A DNA stretch of 64,000 nt from Hanleya hanleyi (GCA_036873755.1 JAVTVY010019604.1:1-64000); one strand, 5' to 3'. Numbered from the stretch's first letter, positions 46,420 to 59,030 are shown. Notes: generated from the letters alone by a model not told the origin. Numbers and translations are program-made.

Positions 46420-47838
46420 TCTATTTATTTTTATTTTATTTATTGTATTTCAGCATGATGACTACATTACATGCAAGGGTAGCCCGAACAGGTGGCGAAC
46501 ACCTATACTAGTTGGGCTCCCGATAACAAAAATCAATATGTACATGAAGCGCAAACGTAATAAAATTGAAATAAACATACAACGGCTAGAATTAGTATTT
46601 AAGACAGAAAGATAAACATGATAAACTTTAGCATATGGTACTGTGGCATGCAGATAAAAACATGTACACATGAGATACACATAAAAATATAGCGATTTAA
46701 AACAAGAGAAATAAAATACTAAGATAGCACAGGAAAGTGTAGCGTGGAAACTGAAATATCACAGGTGGGAATCAGTCGAGTCTACATGACGAGCATCGAT
46801 AACAGGAAGTCCAGGTACAAGTGTTGTTAACATTAAACTTGGATATTGTTTTCTGGGCATAACATTTTTTGACCCGGCGTCTAAAACAATCTACAGTCAA
46901 GGACACATCCTGGATGTCACTTGGTAAAAGGTTCCATAAACTAATACTTCTCATGTAAATTGACGACTTGAACGATTCAGTTTTACAAAGCACTATCCTA
47001 AGAGAATTCTGACTTCGACCTCAAATTTTTCACATTATTGCTAAAATATACAGACTCGGGAATGTAACGATTTACCTCCTGAAGACATTTAAAGAAAAGA
47101 ACGCGCTTTACAAACTTGTCAACATTGCTTCCACATGTACGCTTAATCAAGCTAAGCCTTTGGTTTGCTTTACCAACAATTTTTTTAATGTGGCTGTTCC
47201 AAATTAGATTTGAAGCGACATCTACCCCTAAGTCGCATATGATGTTTTCATATTTAAGATCCGCATTATACACAGAGTAATTGAACGCAACAGGGTTGTG
47301 TTTCCGTGTTACTTGCAGTAATTTACATTTAACCAAGTTGAACAACATGTTCCAATCTTGGCTCCATTTGATGAGGTTATTGATATCTAGTTGCAGCGCA
47401 TAAAAATCTTCAATAGTTTTAATTTCCCGTAAACATGTAATATCATCAGCGAAAAGGGCAACAACAGTACCTTCGGAAACACAGTCAGGTAAATCGTTAA
47501 TGCATAATAAGAACAGGACGGGTCCAAGAATAGATCCTTGAGGAACTCCTGATAATACGGGTAGCCATTCTGAAAATTGGCCTTCGGCCACGACACATTG
47601 TTTTCTATTATGAAGATAGCTGCTCAACCAATTATGAAGACTGCCATGAAAACCATACATACGTCATTTATACAATAGTTTGCCGTGGGGAACAGAATCG
47701 AACGCCTTGGAAAAATCTAAATATAAAGCGTCGACTTGACCACCATCGTCTAAAACTTTGCTCAACCAGTGTACAATTTCAAGTTGAGAGCATGTCGATT
47801 TCCCCTTAACGAATTGACGTTGCCTGTATTGATGTATT
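46420..47838 (-). mobile_element. 5'-truncated non-LTR retrotransposon with reverse transcriptase remnant
   Basis: On the minus strand the RT domain is clear. Motif A region LYLDFSKAFDSVPH is near 47720, then an in-frame TGA at about 47668, then GVPQGSILGPVLFLL near 47540 and the catalytic FADD near 47440. A NYSVYNADLKYEN-type C-terminal region follows, and LWNLLPSDIQDVSLTVDCF in another frame near 46900. At least one stop and one frameshift make it inactive. The 5' end is lost at 47838. The 3' end is near 46420, in a T/A-rich tract (TTTAT repeats on the plus strand). Motif wording fits the Jockey/CR1-like clades. Confidence 0.9.
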
Positions 47839-47949
47839 GATGTATCATGTACCTATGACAATATTCATTTCATTAGATTATAGTGGAGACTTAACTGTTT
47901 GCTTACTGACCAACAGTAGAGATTCAGAGAGATAATACTCCCATAGTTT

Positions 47950-48244
47950 TGTCGTAGCGTTGGTGTGCCTATACTAGCAACACCTACTGCGATAGATAGT
48001 TAAAATATCCCCCATTAAAATTGTCCCTCCACCACCCGAAATCACGTCCTAACTCTCTCAATCTCAATTCCTATCTGACGATCTCAGAGCATGCACGAAG
48101 ATTGCCCAAGTTCTAGCTTCGGGCCAAAACCGGTTTGGAGCAGTTCTCTCGGAAGTGACCCGGATGAGGCATTCTCCTGGCATGTACGATTTATTTCGAG
48201 GTAACAGGGCTAGCAGTTTGGATCGTAAAGCTATCTCTGCAACA
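47950..48244. repeat. left 295-bp LTR
   Basis: Starts TGTCGTAGCGTTGGTG and ends CTATCTCTGCAACA. It differs from the right copy at seven positions by my count (2.4 per cent). Confidence 0.8.
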
Positions 48245-48429
48245 CCCCTCCCCGTTTTCTTTTTGGCGAAGATCTTACTTCGCCCTTATAAAACCAGCTT
48301 TCCAGCCTTGACAATTATTACTAAAATACGAGACAAAGACGTGAATATTATATCACATGTGTCAAAATGCGTAACTTGCAGTGTACAAAAATACACTGCT
48401 TCCTAAAAACACCCAACTTCAATAAAATG

Positions 48430-48760
48430 GTAACAATCCCACTAGTCCAGTCTCATTACCAGACTGTCTAATTACACCCAAACCAACTAAAAATCTCATT
48501 CAAATGGTCAGCCTCATGAGACTGATCACTTTATTTCTCAAAATATAATCCGCTGGCCAGCCTACCAGCTTTACGGCCCCAATAAATATAATCAGCCGCA
48601 TGGGACTGCTCATCTTAATTCTTAAAAATATAATCCGCAGGCCAGCATACCACCTACATGGCCGCAATTAATACAAAAACATCATCCAACCCACCACTGG
48701 TATAGCAGACCCGCCTACCAGCTGCATGGCCACACCAAACACCAGAACATCATACAATCC
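48430..48760. repeat. degenerate tandem repeat of ~100 bp
   Basis: Repeated blocks AAATATAATCCGC, GGCCAGC-TACCA-CT and CATGGCC occur about three times between 48540 and 48730. Confidence 0.6.
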
Positions 48761-48764
48761 ACGA

Positions 48765-49650
48765 CTGGCACAAGCCTCTAATCCAATAGCCGTCCAGACT
48801 ATAAATTGGGCTCCCCATTCTCTCTCCCCTAATAATTTGAAGGCTCGCCTTCACAAGCGGCCAACACTTTCTATTAGAGAGGGAATCCACAGGGACGAAT
48901 GTACGAGGATCCAGCAGTCTGCGTGCACTCAGACATGATGACCCAGCGCACATCCGCCCCAGCAAACGGCTACCTCACCAGAGAGAATATCTGTAGAGGG
49001 AGAACATAACCATAATTGCTACACCTCCACATAAAAAGATCATTAAACTCCTAACTAGACGAGGGTTGAGACTATAATCAAATAATGACGCATTTATTCA
49101 CTCCCCGCGTGGTGGCTCTCTTACTCCACCGAATTCACGATAAATTATAACACGCATTGCATGACGGTTCAGAGAAAACTCCCGAAAGTGTTCCATGACG
49201 AAGGCAGGGTAGGGAGTCGGCCGCACTCCCCAATCCCAGGTCTCCGACATGGCCAACCGCACTGCATATTCCCATACTATATCTTCTCCATGTCACTCCA
49301 TATGTTAAACTTTACCTCACATAGACTTTCATGAACATACCACACAGCTTAACACACACAGAAAAACCCACAAAGAACACAGTTATACAATCTCAACAGA
49401 AGTCACATAGAAATGCGAGTGACGCGTATATCTACCACACAGAATCTTCACACAGAAATTCTCTAATCACACAGCAACCATCGAACCCAGGCGTCCAGCA
49501 CCCGGTTTCCTTACACAGATTACATAAACACACCTAGTTCATCACAACGCATCATAATTTCCCATAACATACTACAAATACAACGTCGCAGCGCAAATCA
49601 CAATATTCGAATATCCAACTCCCAAATACACACCAGAGTTTCTCCCACAT
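48765..49650. other. no gene recognised
   Basis: Short ORFs lack domains. About 49550-49680 resembles the degenerate repeat at 50330-50760 (ACGTCGCAGCGCAAA, CACACCAG). Confidence 0.4.
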
Positions 49651-49679
49651 TACACATGCGACGCCGCAGCACAAACCAG

Positions 49680-49922
49680 TGTAATATTCCAGTGGGACCT
49701 GCATATAGCGTATACATATCTCGCTTAGTAGCATTTGCTAGATCCTGTGTTAAATGTGATGATTTTAATCAACGTCACAAAACATTGTTGCAGAAACTTA
49801 TAAAACAGGGCTATTCCACCAAGCGCCTCCACTCAAAGTTTCTCAAATTTGGCGATACATATCGCATGCTGATAGCAAAATACGAACGTAGCGTGCAAGA
49901 TCTATGGCGCTACGTTTCGTAA
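49680..49922 (+). pseudogene. C-terminal fragment of a retroelement reverse transcriptase ORF
   Basis: The frame ends in TAA after the peptide IPVGPAYSVYISRLVAFARS, then DFNQRHKTLLQKLIKQGY, then a KF-x-RY-x2-L-x3-Y-like end. From memory this is the conserved tail downstream of the RT domain in many metazoan RT-containing ORFs (PAYGVYISQL-RYAR...DF-x2-R...L-x2-QGY...F-KF). No RT catalytic motif precedes it, so it is a 3' relic. It sits inside the LTR-flanked element and may be a nested insertion. Confidence 0.55.
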
Positions 49923-50204
49923 CTTGTGTCTAATTCCGCTTAACCCGGGGCTAGGGGCCGTATGAACCCATGTACTTCAAGATCCTCATGGTACTCATAT
50001 GAACAGTCACAATCAAAGCGTGACTGAGATACATCATTCTTTAGATGACGACTTACAACGAATATTATGGATTAAGAATACTGATCAGCGATACGGATTT
50101 GATATTTTTGGAACATCATGATGTCTTGCCGGCATCATTGAAAACTGTTGACCCTTCTCTCTTGCAGGAAACAAGCCTATGTTTATGTATACTATGATTG
50201 TCTT

Positions 50205-50330
50205 TTTGAATTTGGTGCTAATACTGTTATATGGAATATGGAATAGGTCTTTGGATTATGGACACAGATATTCTCTAATGGACGACGGCTGAATTATGAA
50301 TGACGGACTAGACGCTTGTAATTCCACACA
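50205..50330. repeat. dispersed repeat, related to 25665-25752
   Basis: Shares the blocks listed for 25640-25760; GGACTAGACGCTTGTAATTC also recurs near 60970. A small interspersed repeat. Confidence 0.55.
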
Positions 50331-50765
50331 CTGCTCGTACAGCGCCACAACACAAACCCGTACTCAACACACCCGAGTTCTCCACACACTACACGTACCG
50401 CGCCACAACGTAAGCCAGTGTTCAACACACACCAGGTTCTTTACACACTACACATAGGCCTACAATGCCACAACATAAACCAGTGTTCGACGCACACCGG
50501 AGTTCACACGCTACACGTACAACGCCGTAGCGTAAACCACAGTGCTCAACACACACCCGGGTTCTTCACACATAACACATACAACGCCGCGACATGAACC
50601 AGTGTTCGACGCACACCGGAGTTAACACGCTACACGTACAACGCCGCAGCGTAAACCACAGTGCTCAACACACACCAGGGTTCTTCACACATAACACATA
50701 CAACGCCGCGGCGTAAATCACAGTGTTCAACACACACCCCGGGGTTCTCCAACACACACGATAAC
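50330..50765. repeat. degenerate ~65-bp tandem repeat
   Basis: Five to seven units with ACAACGCCGCRGCGTAAACC, GTGCTCAACACACACC and GGTTCTTCACACATAACACA. Ordered but diverged. Confidence 0.75.
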
Positions 50766-51648
50766 TCCCGAATAATATTTCCAAATACACAACACATTAC
50801 ATAGCACATTAGCATCAATTTGGGTCCAGAACTCAATTTCACAGTGCTCCAAATAAACATGCTGTACAACAAAACAGAAATTCAAAAGCTCAATTCCACA
50901 ATCCTTTAAATAAACATCCTGTACAACAAAACCAAATACAATTTATTCTAACCTTCTGTGTTGTGCGTGTCGTGTGCAAATACATGTTGTGAATAGGGTA
51001 AACTTTCACATAGCAACAGGTTTTGCAAGAATACAAAATACTGCCTCGTGAAACAGCTGATCACGGTTGAGGGAGAGTGCGTTTACCTCCCCCCGCAATA
51101 ACACAGTAACATTCTTTCCGTGATACACTGAATGAGCGCAAAGGCACTCGATATCTGAACCATTCCATTTCCAGCCCTAAAGTGCCCGCTTGTATGTATG
51201 AGAAAAAATATATAATATAACTTCGTTCTTCTTAGCCCTTCGCTCACAAATGCAGACAAACGCGAGCCGGCTCGTGTTGGAAATGTCACTGTCCCGGTAC
51301 TGTATCCATGGCAAGCACGTGACATGTAGGTCAACTTCTATACACGCTGGGGAATACCACCTCCAGCTCATTAGTTCTCATATTTCTGTGGTTAATCTTG
51401 GGCAAGAAATATGCATAAAAAATCAATAAAAAATCAATAAAATATTTTATTTCTCTGCACTGAAAGAATCACTGAGTTGTTTTGCACGATATATTTTTAT
51501 GGCAAGCCAAGAAACACTTCTTGTATTTGCGGCGGGGGTAAAATGTACCAGCCGCGCTCAGAGAGAATCAGTTTTGCGCATTTGTTGATTATTTCTACAT
51601 TCAAATATATCTCCTGGTTAGAATTGGATTCAAAACCTTCGTATCGGC

Positions 51649-51777
51649 ATTTGTTGTGTAATAATTTACCGCTGGGACGTCTTTCATCCCTCGTCAAAAC
51701 CCCTCGATTGCTGCGCAATCTCGGGGTTTTGACTCGGGATGAAAGACGTCCCAGCGGTAAATTATTACACAACAAAT
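51649..51777. repeat. 129-bp near-perfect hairpin
   Basis: Arms of about 63 bp separated by TGC. The outer 42 bp (ATTTGTTGTGTAATAATTTA, then CCGCTGGGACGTC and TTTCATCCC) pair without mismatch. Two dinucleotide mismatches (TC opposed to TC) occur inward, and the tip GATTGC-TGC-GCAATC pairs again. It is the longest perfect inverted repeat in the window outside transposon arms. It could be a small foldback element or a hairpin RNA precursor. Confidence 0.9.
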
Positions 51778-52289
51778 ACCTCTATGTCGGTTGTGAACCC
51801 TTAAACCTCCACTGCATACACGTGATGGCACACATGAATATATCCCCACAGCTGTCACTGGCAGAACAATATAAAGCCCACGTTAAACAAATCACCACTC
51901 CATAAAAACTGCAAAAAACCTTCCTCTCCCAAACAACCAATACCCCATCTCCAAAACCCACTACACACCCATAGGCCAAGAGAAACTCAAAACCCAGCCA
52001 CAGGCCGCCAACCAAGGGCGCCAACACCACATCTCCAGTACAGCGAAAATCTAACACAAACAGTGGTACCTGCCTAACCAGCATTTTCATACTGTTCATT
52101 CCCCAAAATGGTACCTGCCTAACCGGCATTCCCATACTGTTCATTCCCCGAATTGGCAAAGTCAATCCCTGGAGACTCATAAAAATGGCTCAAGTGACCG
52201 GGTTTAGGGAACGAGTAACATAGTTGCGGTGGTCGGAAGGGCCGTGACGGCCAAGGGCGAGGGAACCACTTATTTATCCCTCACTGAAT

Positions 52290-52660
52290 CAACATTAACC
52301 ACCCCCACCAGACCAGTCATCCCGTGGACCAGGGAACAAAGGACAGACTTCAACAACTACTGCAGTCCCGGGAAGAAACGGGGAAGGTGGGTATGGACCA
52401 TCAGGTCAAGAAATTTGCATGGAGCGACAGTGTCCGTCAGACTTTCTAAAGGACATCCAGACACCGGCGGTCCAACTTGACCTACCTGTGGTGATTCAAC
52501 CAGTCGAGCGTCTACTCGACCTAACCGAAGACCATATGCCCTAACCTTCTCATGCACTTGGCCCACCTCTTTATCTAAGTCCAAGGATTTCTTCTACTCG
52601 ACAAGCACTTCGACCACTTCTCACCCCCTTCAATTTTTTGCAGTGCTTCCTCTATGATCA
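52290..52660 (-). pseudogene. possible coding remnant, unknown
   Basis: The minus frame 52584-52357 reads LDKEVGQVHEKVRAYGLRLG then ARLVESP and a C-terminal LDLMVHTHLPRF-type end. A coiled-coil-like first half and less random composition suggest a decayed protein, perhaps a gag-like or transposon accessory protein. I cannot identify it. Immediately upstream, IEEALQKIEGGEKW continues in a shifted frame. Confidence 0.25.
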
Positions 52661-52739
52661 TTAACACATTAACGGCCCTTAATATGTCATGTCAACCAAC
52701 GTGGAATGATATATATGGTATATGCAGACAAATCAAAAA

Positions 52740-53150
52740 GAAATAAGGACTACTCAATCCCAATCCAATCAAATACATTCGAAGCTTTTCAGTAATTTCC
52801 CAATTCAGAAACTCAGTGAAACAAATTTGCTGCAAACAATTCAAAAGAAATAAAGAATACCAATCACAATCTAATCAGACAAATTCAAAAACTCAGTGAT
52901 TTTTCATTTCAGAAACTCACTGAAATAAACGAAAAACAATCCACATATTTTGTCCCCTACAAAACACCAAATTTGACACCAAAAAATAATTAATAGTGTC
53001 AACTCCTCACGCTCAGTGATCCTCCACTCCCGAAAATCACTGAAAAAATAATAATAAAATAAATAAATAAAACAGTTCACAACAGTATGTCCAAATTTGA
53101 CACCAAAAATAACCCGTATAGTGTCAACCTCTCCGACTCAGAAAATGATA
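52740..53150. repeat. degenerate tandem repeat with CTCAGTGA motif
   Basis: AAACTCAGTGA or GAAACTCACTGAA recurs about six times with AATCCAATCAAATACATTC-like spacers, and AAATTTGACACCAAAAAATA occurs twice. AT-rich, non-coding. Confidence 0.6.
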
Positions 53151-53154
53151 ATAT

Positions 53155-54045
53155 TTAAACATGTGCATTGCTCATGAGTTCAAAATAATGAAACACATTC
53201 ATGAACAAATGCACACGTGTTACCGCAGTCAACACGTTCTAGTGTGCCTATTCAGCTACATACATTAGCGAAAAAGAAAAAGAACAAGACCCATCTCCAG
53301 AACAAGTGCAACACGTGCTATCACACAGTCAACGCGTTGACACTTCTCTGTTAATCTTGCACTATTTCAGTTTACACTAATTATAAATTGTACACTAAAG
53401 AAACCCAGGGTGGACCTGGAGGGGGAAAAAAATCAATTATCAATTGTGCCCGAAAACAAAAGCAAGCCACCGGTCTTCAAAATAAATAAACCTTCAGTCA
53501 ACACGGTCCCCCGTGCCTGGAGGAATGCAACACATAATACAAACTGGGTTTTAGGTTGGATCACATCGATGAATTATAACTCCCGGGTTGAAATACAATC
53601 AGGAAATAATCTGTCTTCTCAAGATGATAAACTGTATCAAAATTTAAACTCACTCATTCACAACACAAACATATATGTAAACTATTGGAAGGCTCTGATT
53701 GAGCTCAAATAATTTATGGAATAGCTTCAAATCTGGTTCAGCGAAAGTCAGAAACCGTTTGTGTACCACGATAAGTACTTTGCGCACAACGGAAACTGAA
53801 TTGTAACCAAAACACTATATAAAACTACTTTCCATACCAAGATTTCTAAACCCTGTATGTTTATTCTGATCTCGGGAAATAGTACTCCATGTTGGAAGAT
53901 TCTGACTGAGCCTAAATAATTTAAGACAGCTTTAAATTTAGATTAGGCGAAGTCGAAAACCGATGGGATCCTATATCGGAAACTGACCTATAACCAATCC
54001 AGTCTATAAAGCTAATTTTCACATCTGAGAAAATCTACAACCTGA
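53155..54045. other. no gene recognised
   Basis: A 100-codon plus ORF (53410-53712) is Asn/Lys-rich without a domain. Its last part (CTATTGGAAGGCTCTGATTG) is echoed near 53890, which indicates repeated DNA. Confidence 0.4.
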
Positions 54046-54049
54046 ATGT

Positions 54050-54115
54050 CTTCCGAGTGAGCGAGTGAATAGAATTTAACGTCGCTTTCAACAATATCTC
54101 AGCGATATCACGATG
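54050..54115 (+). repeat. SINE-like fragment
   Basis: GAGTGAGCGAGTGAATAGAA, then TTTAACGTCGCTTTCAACAA and TATCTCAGCGATATCACGAT. It closely matches my recollection of an abundant gastropod short repeat and is related to 37378-37440. Confidence 0.55.
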
Positions 54116-54119
54116 AACC

Positions 54120-55145
54120 AACCTAGCACCACCCAGCCCAGAAAGGTCTCTCGATCTTGATACCAGTACTCTCTCGTTTATTTCCAAAATAATTCTAATT
54201 GTGTAACCAAAGCCAACAACCAACATTTGTTGACATGCTTCCCTAAAACCTTCATCACCCCTATAGTGTCCAACATCATGAACAACCTTCAGTCTATCAT
54301 TCAGACCCCTCACGGATGAAACATGGGCATGTTCTCATTCAATTAAATTTCAAACAAAACAATTTCCTGAACTGATCCAGAAGAGGGGAGAAAACAAAAA
54401 CTGGAAATACATGTCATTAACTCAATTCAGAAGAATTGAGGGAAGTCTGATTACTATTATCACACCATGGTGTCGCCATGAATGTGAGCCGCATGACTGG
54501 CAATGCCTCAAACTATAAACTGAGCAATAAAAATCACATATCGGACAACCAAAATGTAGGCAATATACATCTGGATTACTACAGAAATTGACCCAATGAG
54601 CGATATTTTTAGCCGACCAGTTGACAGCCGACATATTCGACTATCACGAACACCACGACATAAGTGAAACTATACAAATTAGGGACCAAACGTTCAAAAA
54701 ATATCTTGAAACACAAAGACAAAACGTGTTTCCCTTTTATCGAGATGGGGAAAACGTTAGCAGAAAAAAAATCAACCGTTCTCAAATTAAATTGAGCCGC
54801 GAATAATTTGAGCATTCACCATCAACCCACAATTGTATTCCACACACAAACTCCTCACAAACACCAGTATCCACTTCACTTCAACATGTTCTCATATACA
54901 TTAACACTATCACATAGCAAAAATATCTCGCACAAAAGTCAATCCACACAGCCGAAACCTATCACACAAAAGTAAAACCTGGAGCGACAATGGAGAAAAA
55001 ATTCCTTAAAAATTCAAATTTTCCTATATACTGGCTCTATATGATAAGGCGGTACAAATATTTGAACATTGTATAGCCCTTCCGGGCTCAAATCGCATTC
55101 AATACAACTGAGTCAATTTATCCGGTTTTTACCAATCTATTGGTC
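54120..55145. other. no gene recognised
   Basis: Short ORFs on both strands lack domains. Composition is AT-rich. The stretch lies inside the LTR-flanked element. Confidence 0.4.
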
Positions 55146-55149
55146 ACGA

Positions 55150-55800
55150 ACGGTCAACATGCCACTACTAATAACAGTCCGCGTTTATCACAGGACAATA
55201 AAACTGTGTATACAGCGACGCCAAGTTCAATAAATGAATAGAGTAATACACTATTTCCAAGAAATGTTGGGCAATTCAGCTGGCTATTTACCAGAAATAT
55301 ATTTAATAGACCTATATATGTTGTCGACAGTGCCAAATTATACCGCGTAGGCCTTGAGCTAATAATAACACAGCGCGCCTATCACGGGGTAACAATATCG
55401 ACACTCTATATACAGCGACGCCAAGTTCAAGGAGTCAATGTGATACACTATTTACAAGAAATGTTGACAAGCTCAGCTGGCTATATACCAGAAATATATT
55501 TAGTAGCACAGACCGAATGGAACATATTTAATAGCCCAGGCCGAATTGGACAGAACTGATTTCCCAACAAAGAGCGGCGAAACGATCAATTGCTATAATC
55601 ACACGAACTTATGTGTGCCGAATTTATCCTCACGAGGCCTTACTTAAAGTATAGCGCGTCCAACACAGGGCAACAATACTACTGTATATACAGCGACACC
55701 AAGTTTATTAAATGACTCCGACCGACACACTATCTCTTAGAAATGCCAGCCGACCAAACACCAGAAAAAATATTTGATAGCCCGGACTGAAATGAACAGA
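55150..55800. repeat. three diverged ~200-275-bp tandem repeats
   Basis: Each copy contains TATATACAGCGACGCCAAGTT (one base varies), ACACTATTT-CAAGAAATG and ACCAGAAATATATTTAATAG. Starts are near 55165, 55370 and 55645. Confidence 0.75.
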
Positions 55801-56651
55801 ATCTCCCAAGAAAGGCGAAACGAATAACCGTAACACCACACAAGCCTGTGTGCAAATTACTATAGACCTTTTCACCACGGATTCGGTAAATTTCGTGTCC
55901 ATTCGGAGAAGCAAGTCACGTGGCTCAAAAACATGCTGGTGGGTTGACAAGTCGGCTCACCTCATCGTTTTTTGCGTGCAGATTTGTCTCTGCCATAACA
56001 GAGGTATGTAGCGAATAATTACAACGAATGATTTTTGAATTGAAAAACATTTTCTTTTGTAATAAAGCGTCTGTGTTCCAAGCTGCCATAAGTCTGCAAC
56101 CGTCAGTGTATTTTTTGTTTTAATTTATGATCTTTTATCTGCAATAATTTCAAGAAATAGTGTCATTTCCGGTTGTGATTTCCAGGTAGAGGTCGCAGCA
56201 TTTTTTACAGCCCACCAGCAACTGGTTATTTCATTGATCGAATCCAGCGTGCAATCGGGAGTTTCCGTTGACAGCTTTTCACGTTGTCACGTCTTTCGGA
56301 TATTTTCGGTATGAAAAGGTCTATTGCCTGAGCCAACCAGCCAGACAAAGAAAATCATGTTCTGAGCTATTCCGCAATCAACAGCCCGCGAGCCGTGGAA
56401 GAATTCATACAGAATCGTCTACAATATTAGCCCATATTTGTCAAGGTGGCCTTATCCCGATAAAACAATTCGGCCTACAATCTACCCGTGAATAGCCGGC
56501 CAATACAGCGGGGGTTGGGGGTTCGCGAACAAAGGAAAAATGGCCGGCTATCTATACCGCGCTTGTTTACCGGGAATTTTTCACAGTCTGGTTTTCCAGC
56601 GTAAATTGGCTCTCAACCGTTCTCAAAATTAATGTTATCTCTGACGCCAGA
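55801..56651. other. no gene recognised
   Basis: Interior of the LTR-flanked element up to the right LTR. A 75-codon ORF (56268-56495) has no domain. A G-rich run (CAGCGGGGGTTGGGGG) at about 56508 is the only purine-rich candidate, about 140 bp from the LTR, too far for a normal polypurine tract. Confidence 0.4.
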
Positions 56652-56946
56652 TGTCGTAGCGTTGGTGTGCCTATACTAGCAACACCTACTGCGATAGATA
56701 GTTAAAATATCCCCCGTTAAAATTGTCCCTCCACCACCCGAAATCACGTCCTAACTCTCTCAGTCTCAATTCCTATCTGACGATCTCAGACCATGCACGA
56801 AGATTGCCCAAGTTCTAGCTTCGGGCCAAAACTCGTTTGGAGCAGTTCTCTCGGAAGTGACCCGGATGAGGCAATCTCCTGGCATGCACGATTTATTTCG
56901 AGGTAACAGGGCTAGCAGTTTGGATCGTAAAGCTATCTCTGCAACA
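56652..56946. repeat. right 295-bp LTR
   Basis: Same length, start and end as the left copy. Flanked on the right by GTTT. Confidence 0.8.
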
Positions 56947-57394
56947 GTTTATATACCATTTATAAGGGTTCATACCATATATAATGGTCAATGAGACACA
57001 GTTCACCACGTACCTTTACACGGAACTGCCAGTCATTATCCTCACAAGGCCGTAAGCTCGGATGGCGAAGTCAGTAAAATTAATAAACTATATTCATGTT
57101 CAGCTAATACATACAAAGTGACCAATACCACAGAATTACACCACATAATCATATGTCAAGCATTTCATATTATCTGATTGTGAAATGTCACAATATTACC
57201 TGTTGATGCTGGATATACGACAAAATCAGCACACACAACATCCAGATCGCACAGGTAACAAATTGCAGGTCCAGCGAGAAAGCAAACCAAATTTGACCCA
57301 AAAATTTCCAACGGTTTAAGAGATATTGCTGATTCGAGTGCCGAGGGCGGTGGTGGCAAATTTTAGAATTTATCGGCCACTGAATGGACGCGGA

Positions 57395-57960
57395 AGTTCT
57401 TTAATGGACGACGAACGCAATCTGTAACCATCTGGATCATCTATATACGCGGCAAGACTGACCCTGGGATCGTATGTATCCATTCCCAGCCTACTTTCGC
57501 CAACTGCAAGAGGAAATTTCCTGAAATCAATACCACGTGACTTCGTCAGCCAATAATCAAAAGTCTACCGACGTAACCGCAACGTATCCCGCCATTTTCA
57601 AGTCATGTGCCGCCCTACTTGTTCAAAATTACAAATCTACAACGCCTCTTGGGTGATACGAAAGTTATTCATACCTATATTATTTGTAAGCCCAGGCAAT
57701 ATCTATTTCCGAAGTGGTATGAAAACCTGTAATTGATCAGATTTCCCCTGTTCTCCGCCGGATGAAGGCCGAACAGAATCCGGTAAAGTACCGGATATTG
57801 CTACGCGATAATGGAGACACACGATTCGCAAGCCATCTTTTGAAAGGCGAAGTATACGTAAATGCGACGAACGCTGAATATTGAATGACGGATGGGACGC
57901 TTGTGTCGCCAGGAAAATAAATTACAGTCTCAGCCGTATAATACTCATACACTATTCATC
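57395..57960. repeat. composite dispersed repeat; parts inverted at 16.8 and 20.9 kb
   Basis: 57430-57625 is inverted relative to 20860-21065, and 57745-57860 to 16810-16925. GAATGACGGATGGGACGCTTG at 57889 resembles sequence near 50305. The order suggests one longer family whose pieces are scattered. Confidence 0.6.
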
Positions 57961-58159
57961 TCTTTTCAAATGCTTAATTTTTATTTTGAGTTGCCAAAAT
58001 TGTTCCCTTAGGTTCACTCAACCAACAACAACTCTTTGACCATTTTGCCAGATCGATACACTCAAATTTCATGAAAATCGAAAGAGCGGTTGGAAAAAAT
58101 CGCATCAGAAAAGTTTATGTTCCTGACTACAGCGCCTTCTAATGATCAAATAAATGTTG

Positions 58160-58860
58160 AATACAGCTAAACTGCATTCTTCTTGTGTTGGGAAAGATCT
58201 CAATGTTTAGTTTCGAGCATGACTACAGAGCCTTGTCAGGTTAAGCCATACCATGTAAATGTTTTTCCAATCATATGCTACCCTATATCTTCGACCTGAT
58301 CGGAAATAATTTGTTCCTATAATTGAATCTGGTAATAATGAAGGCTAAGACTTGTACTTTTGGTAAAATAGATGATATTTGGAGTGCCCAAATGGATGCT
58401 ATCTTTAAGACCTTAAAATAGCTCATGGATACTTGTTACAAAAAAACACATTGAGCCATCGATCATGCTTACTACTGATTAAATGAATTGCCTTGTTATG
58501 AGTTTTACCTCCTATATGTGTTTGAGGCAGTGCTCTCTCTGGCTAGTGGTCAGAAGGCGCCTATGTGCTATGTGATATTAGTGACCTCGGCTTGTATTTG
58601 TCAAGGTCAGATATATAGTTAGGGATGTAACAGACGACTGTCCAAGATGACTAATCTTGATCAAGGTGTATTTTATATAGATTCAATGATATTAACACAT
58701 ATATAGGAAATGCACTACAGATGCATATACTCGTTGACCAGATTCGTATTGAACAAGACTGAATTTGACTTAATTTGAGGTCAAATTACAGCATAATATA
58801 ATTTTCAAGGTTTCACACCACATCTCTATTAAAAGGGACTAAAGTTGACCTATTTTCTAA
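58160..58860. other. no gene recognised
   Basis: AT-rich unique sequence with no ORF of note. Confidence 0.5.
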
Positions 58861-59030
58861 GGTCAATGTATGTGTGTCCGTTCAATGTATGTGTGCCCGT
58901 TTAATGTATGTATGTCCGTTCAATGTATGTGTTTCCGTTCAATGTATGTGTGTCCGTTCAATGTATGTGTTTCCGTTCAATGTATGCGTGTCCGTTCAAT
59001 GTATGTGTGTCCGTTCAATGTATGTTGTGT
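58861..59030. repeat. 19-bp minisatellite, about 8-9 copies
   Basis: Unit TCCGTTCAATGTATGTGTG with small variants (GCCCGTT, TTTCCGT, ATGCGTG). ORFs here read CVSVQCM-type repeats in three frames and are artefacts. Confidence 0.95.

Larger units (their letters stand above)
47950..56946. mobile_element. 9.0-kb LTR-flanked element with little coding capacity
   Basis: Two 295-bp direct repeats bound an 8.4-kb interior. They begin TG and end CA, and the outer flanks carry GTTT (47946-47949 and 56947-56950), which reads as a 4-bp target duplication. The inner flanks do not match each other. The interior contains no gag-pol; it holds tandem repeats, a 129-bp hairpin and small coding relics. This fits a large non-autonomous LTR derivative. 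Against it, no convincing primer-binding site lies directly after the left LTR and no purine tract directly before the right one. Confidence 0.6.
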
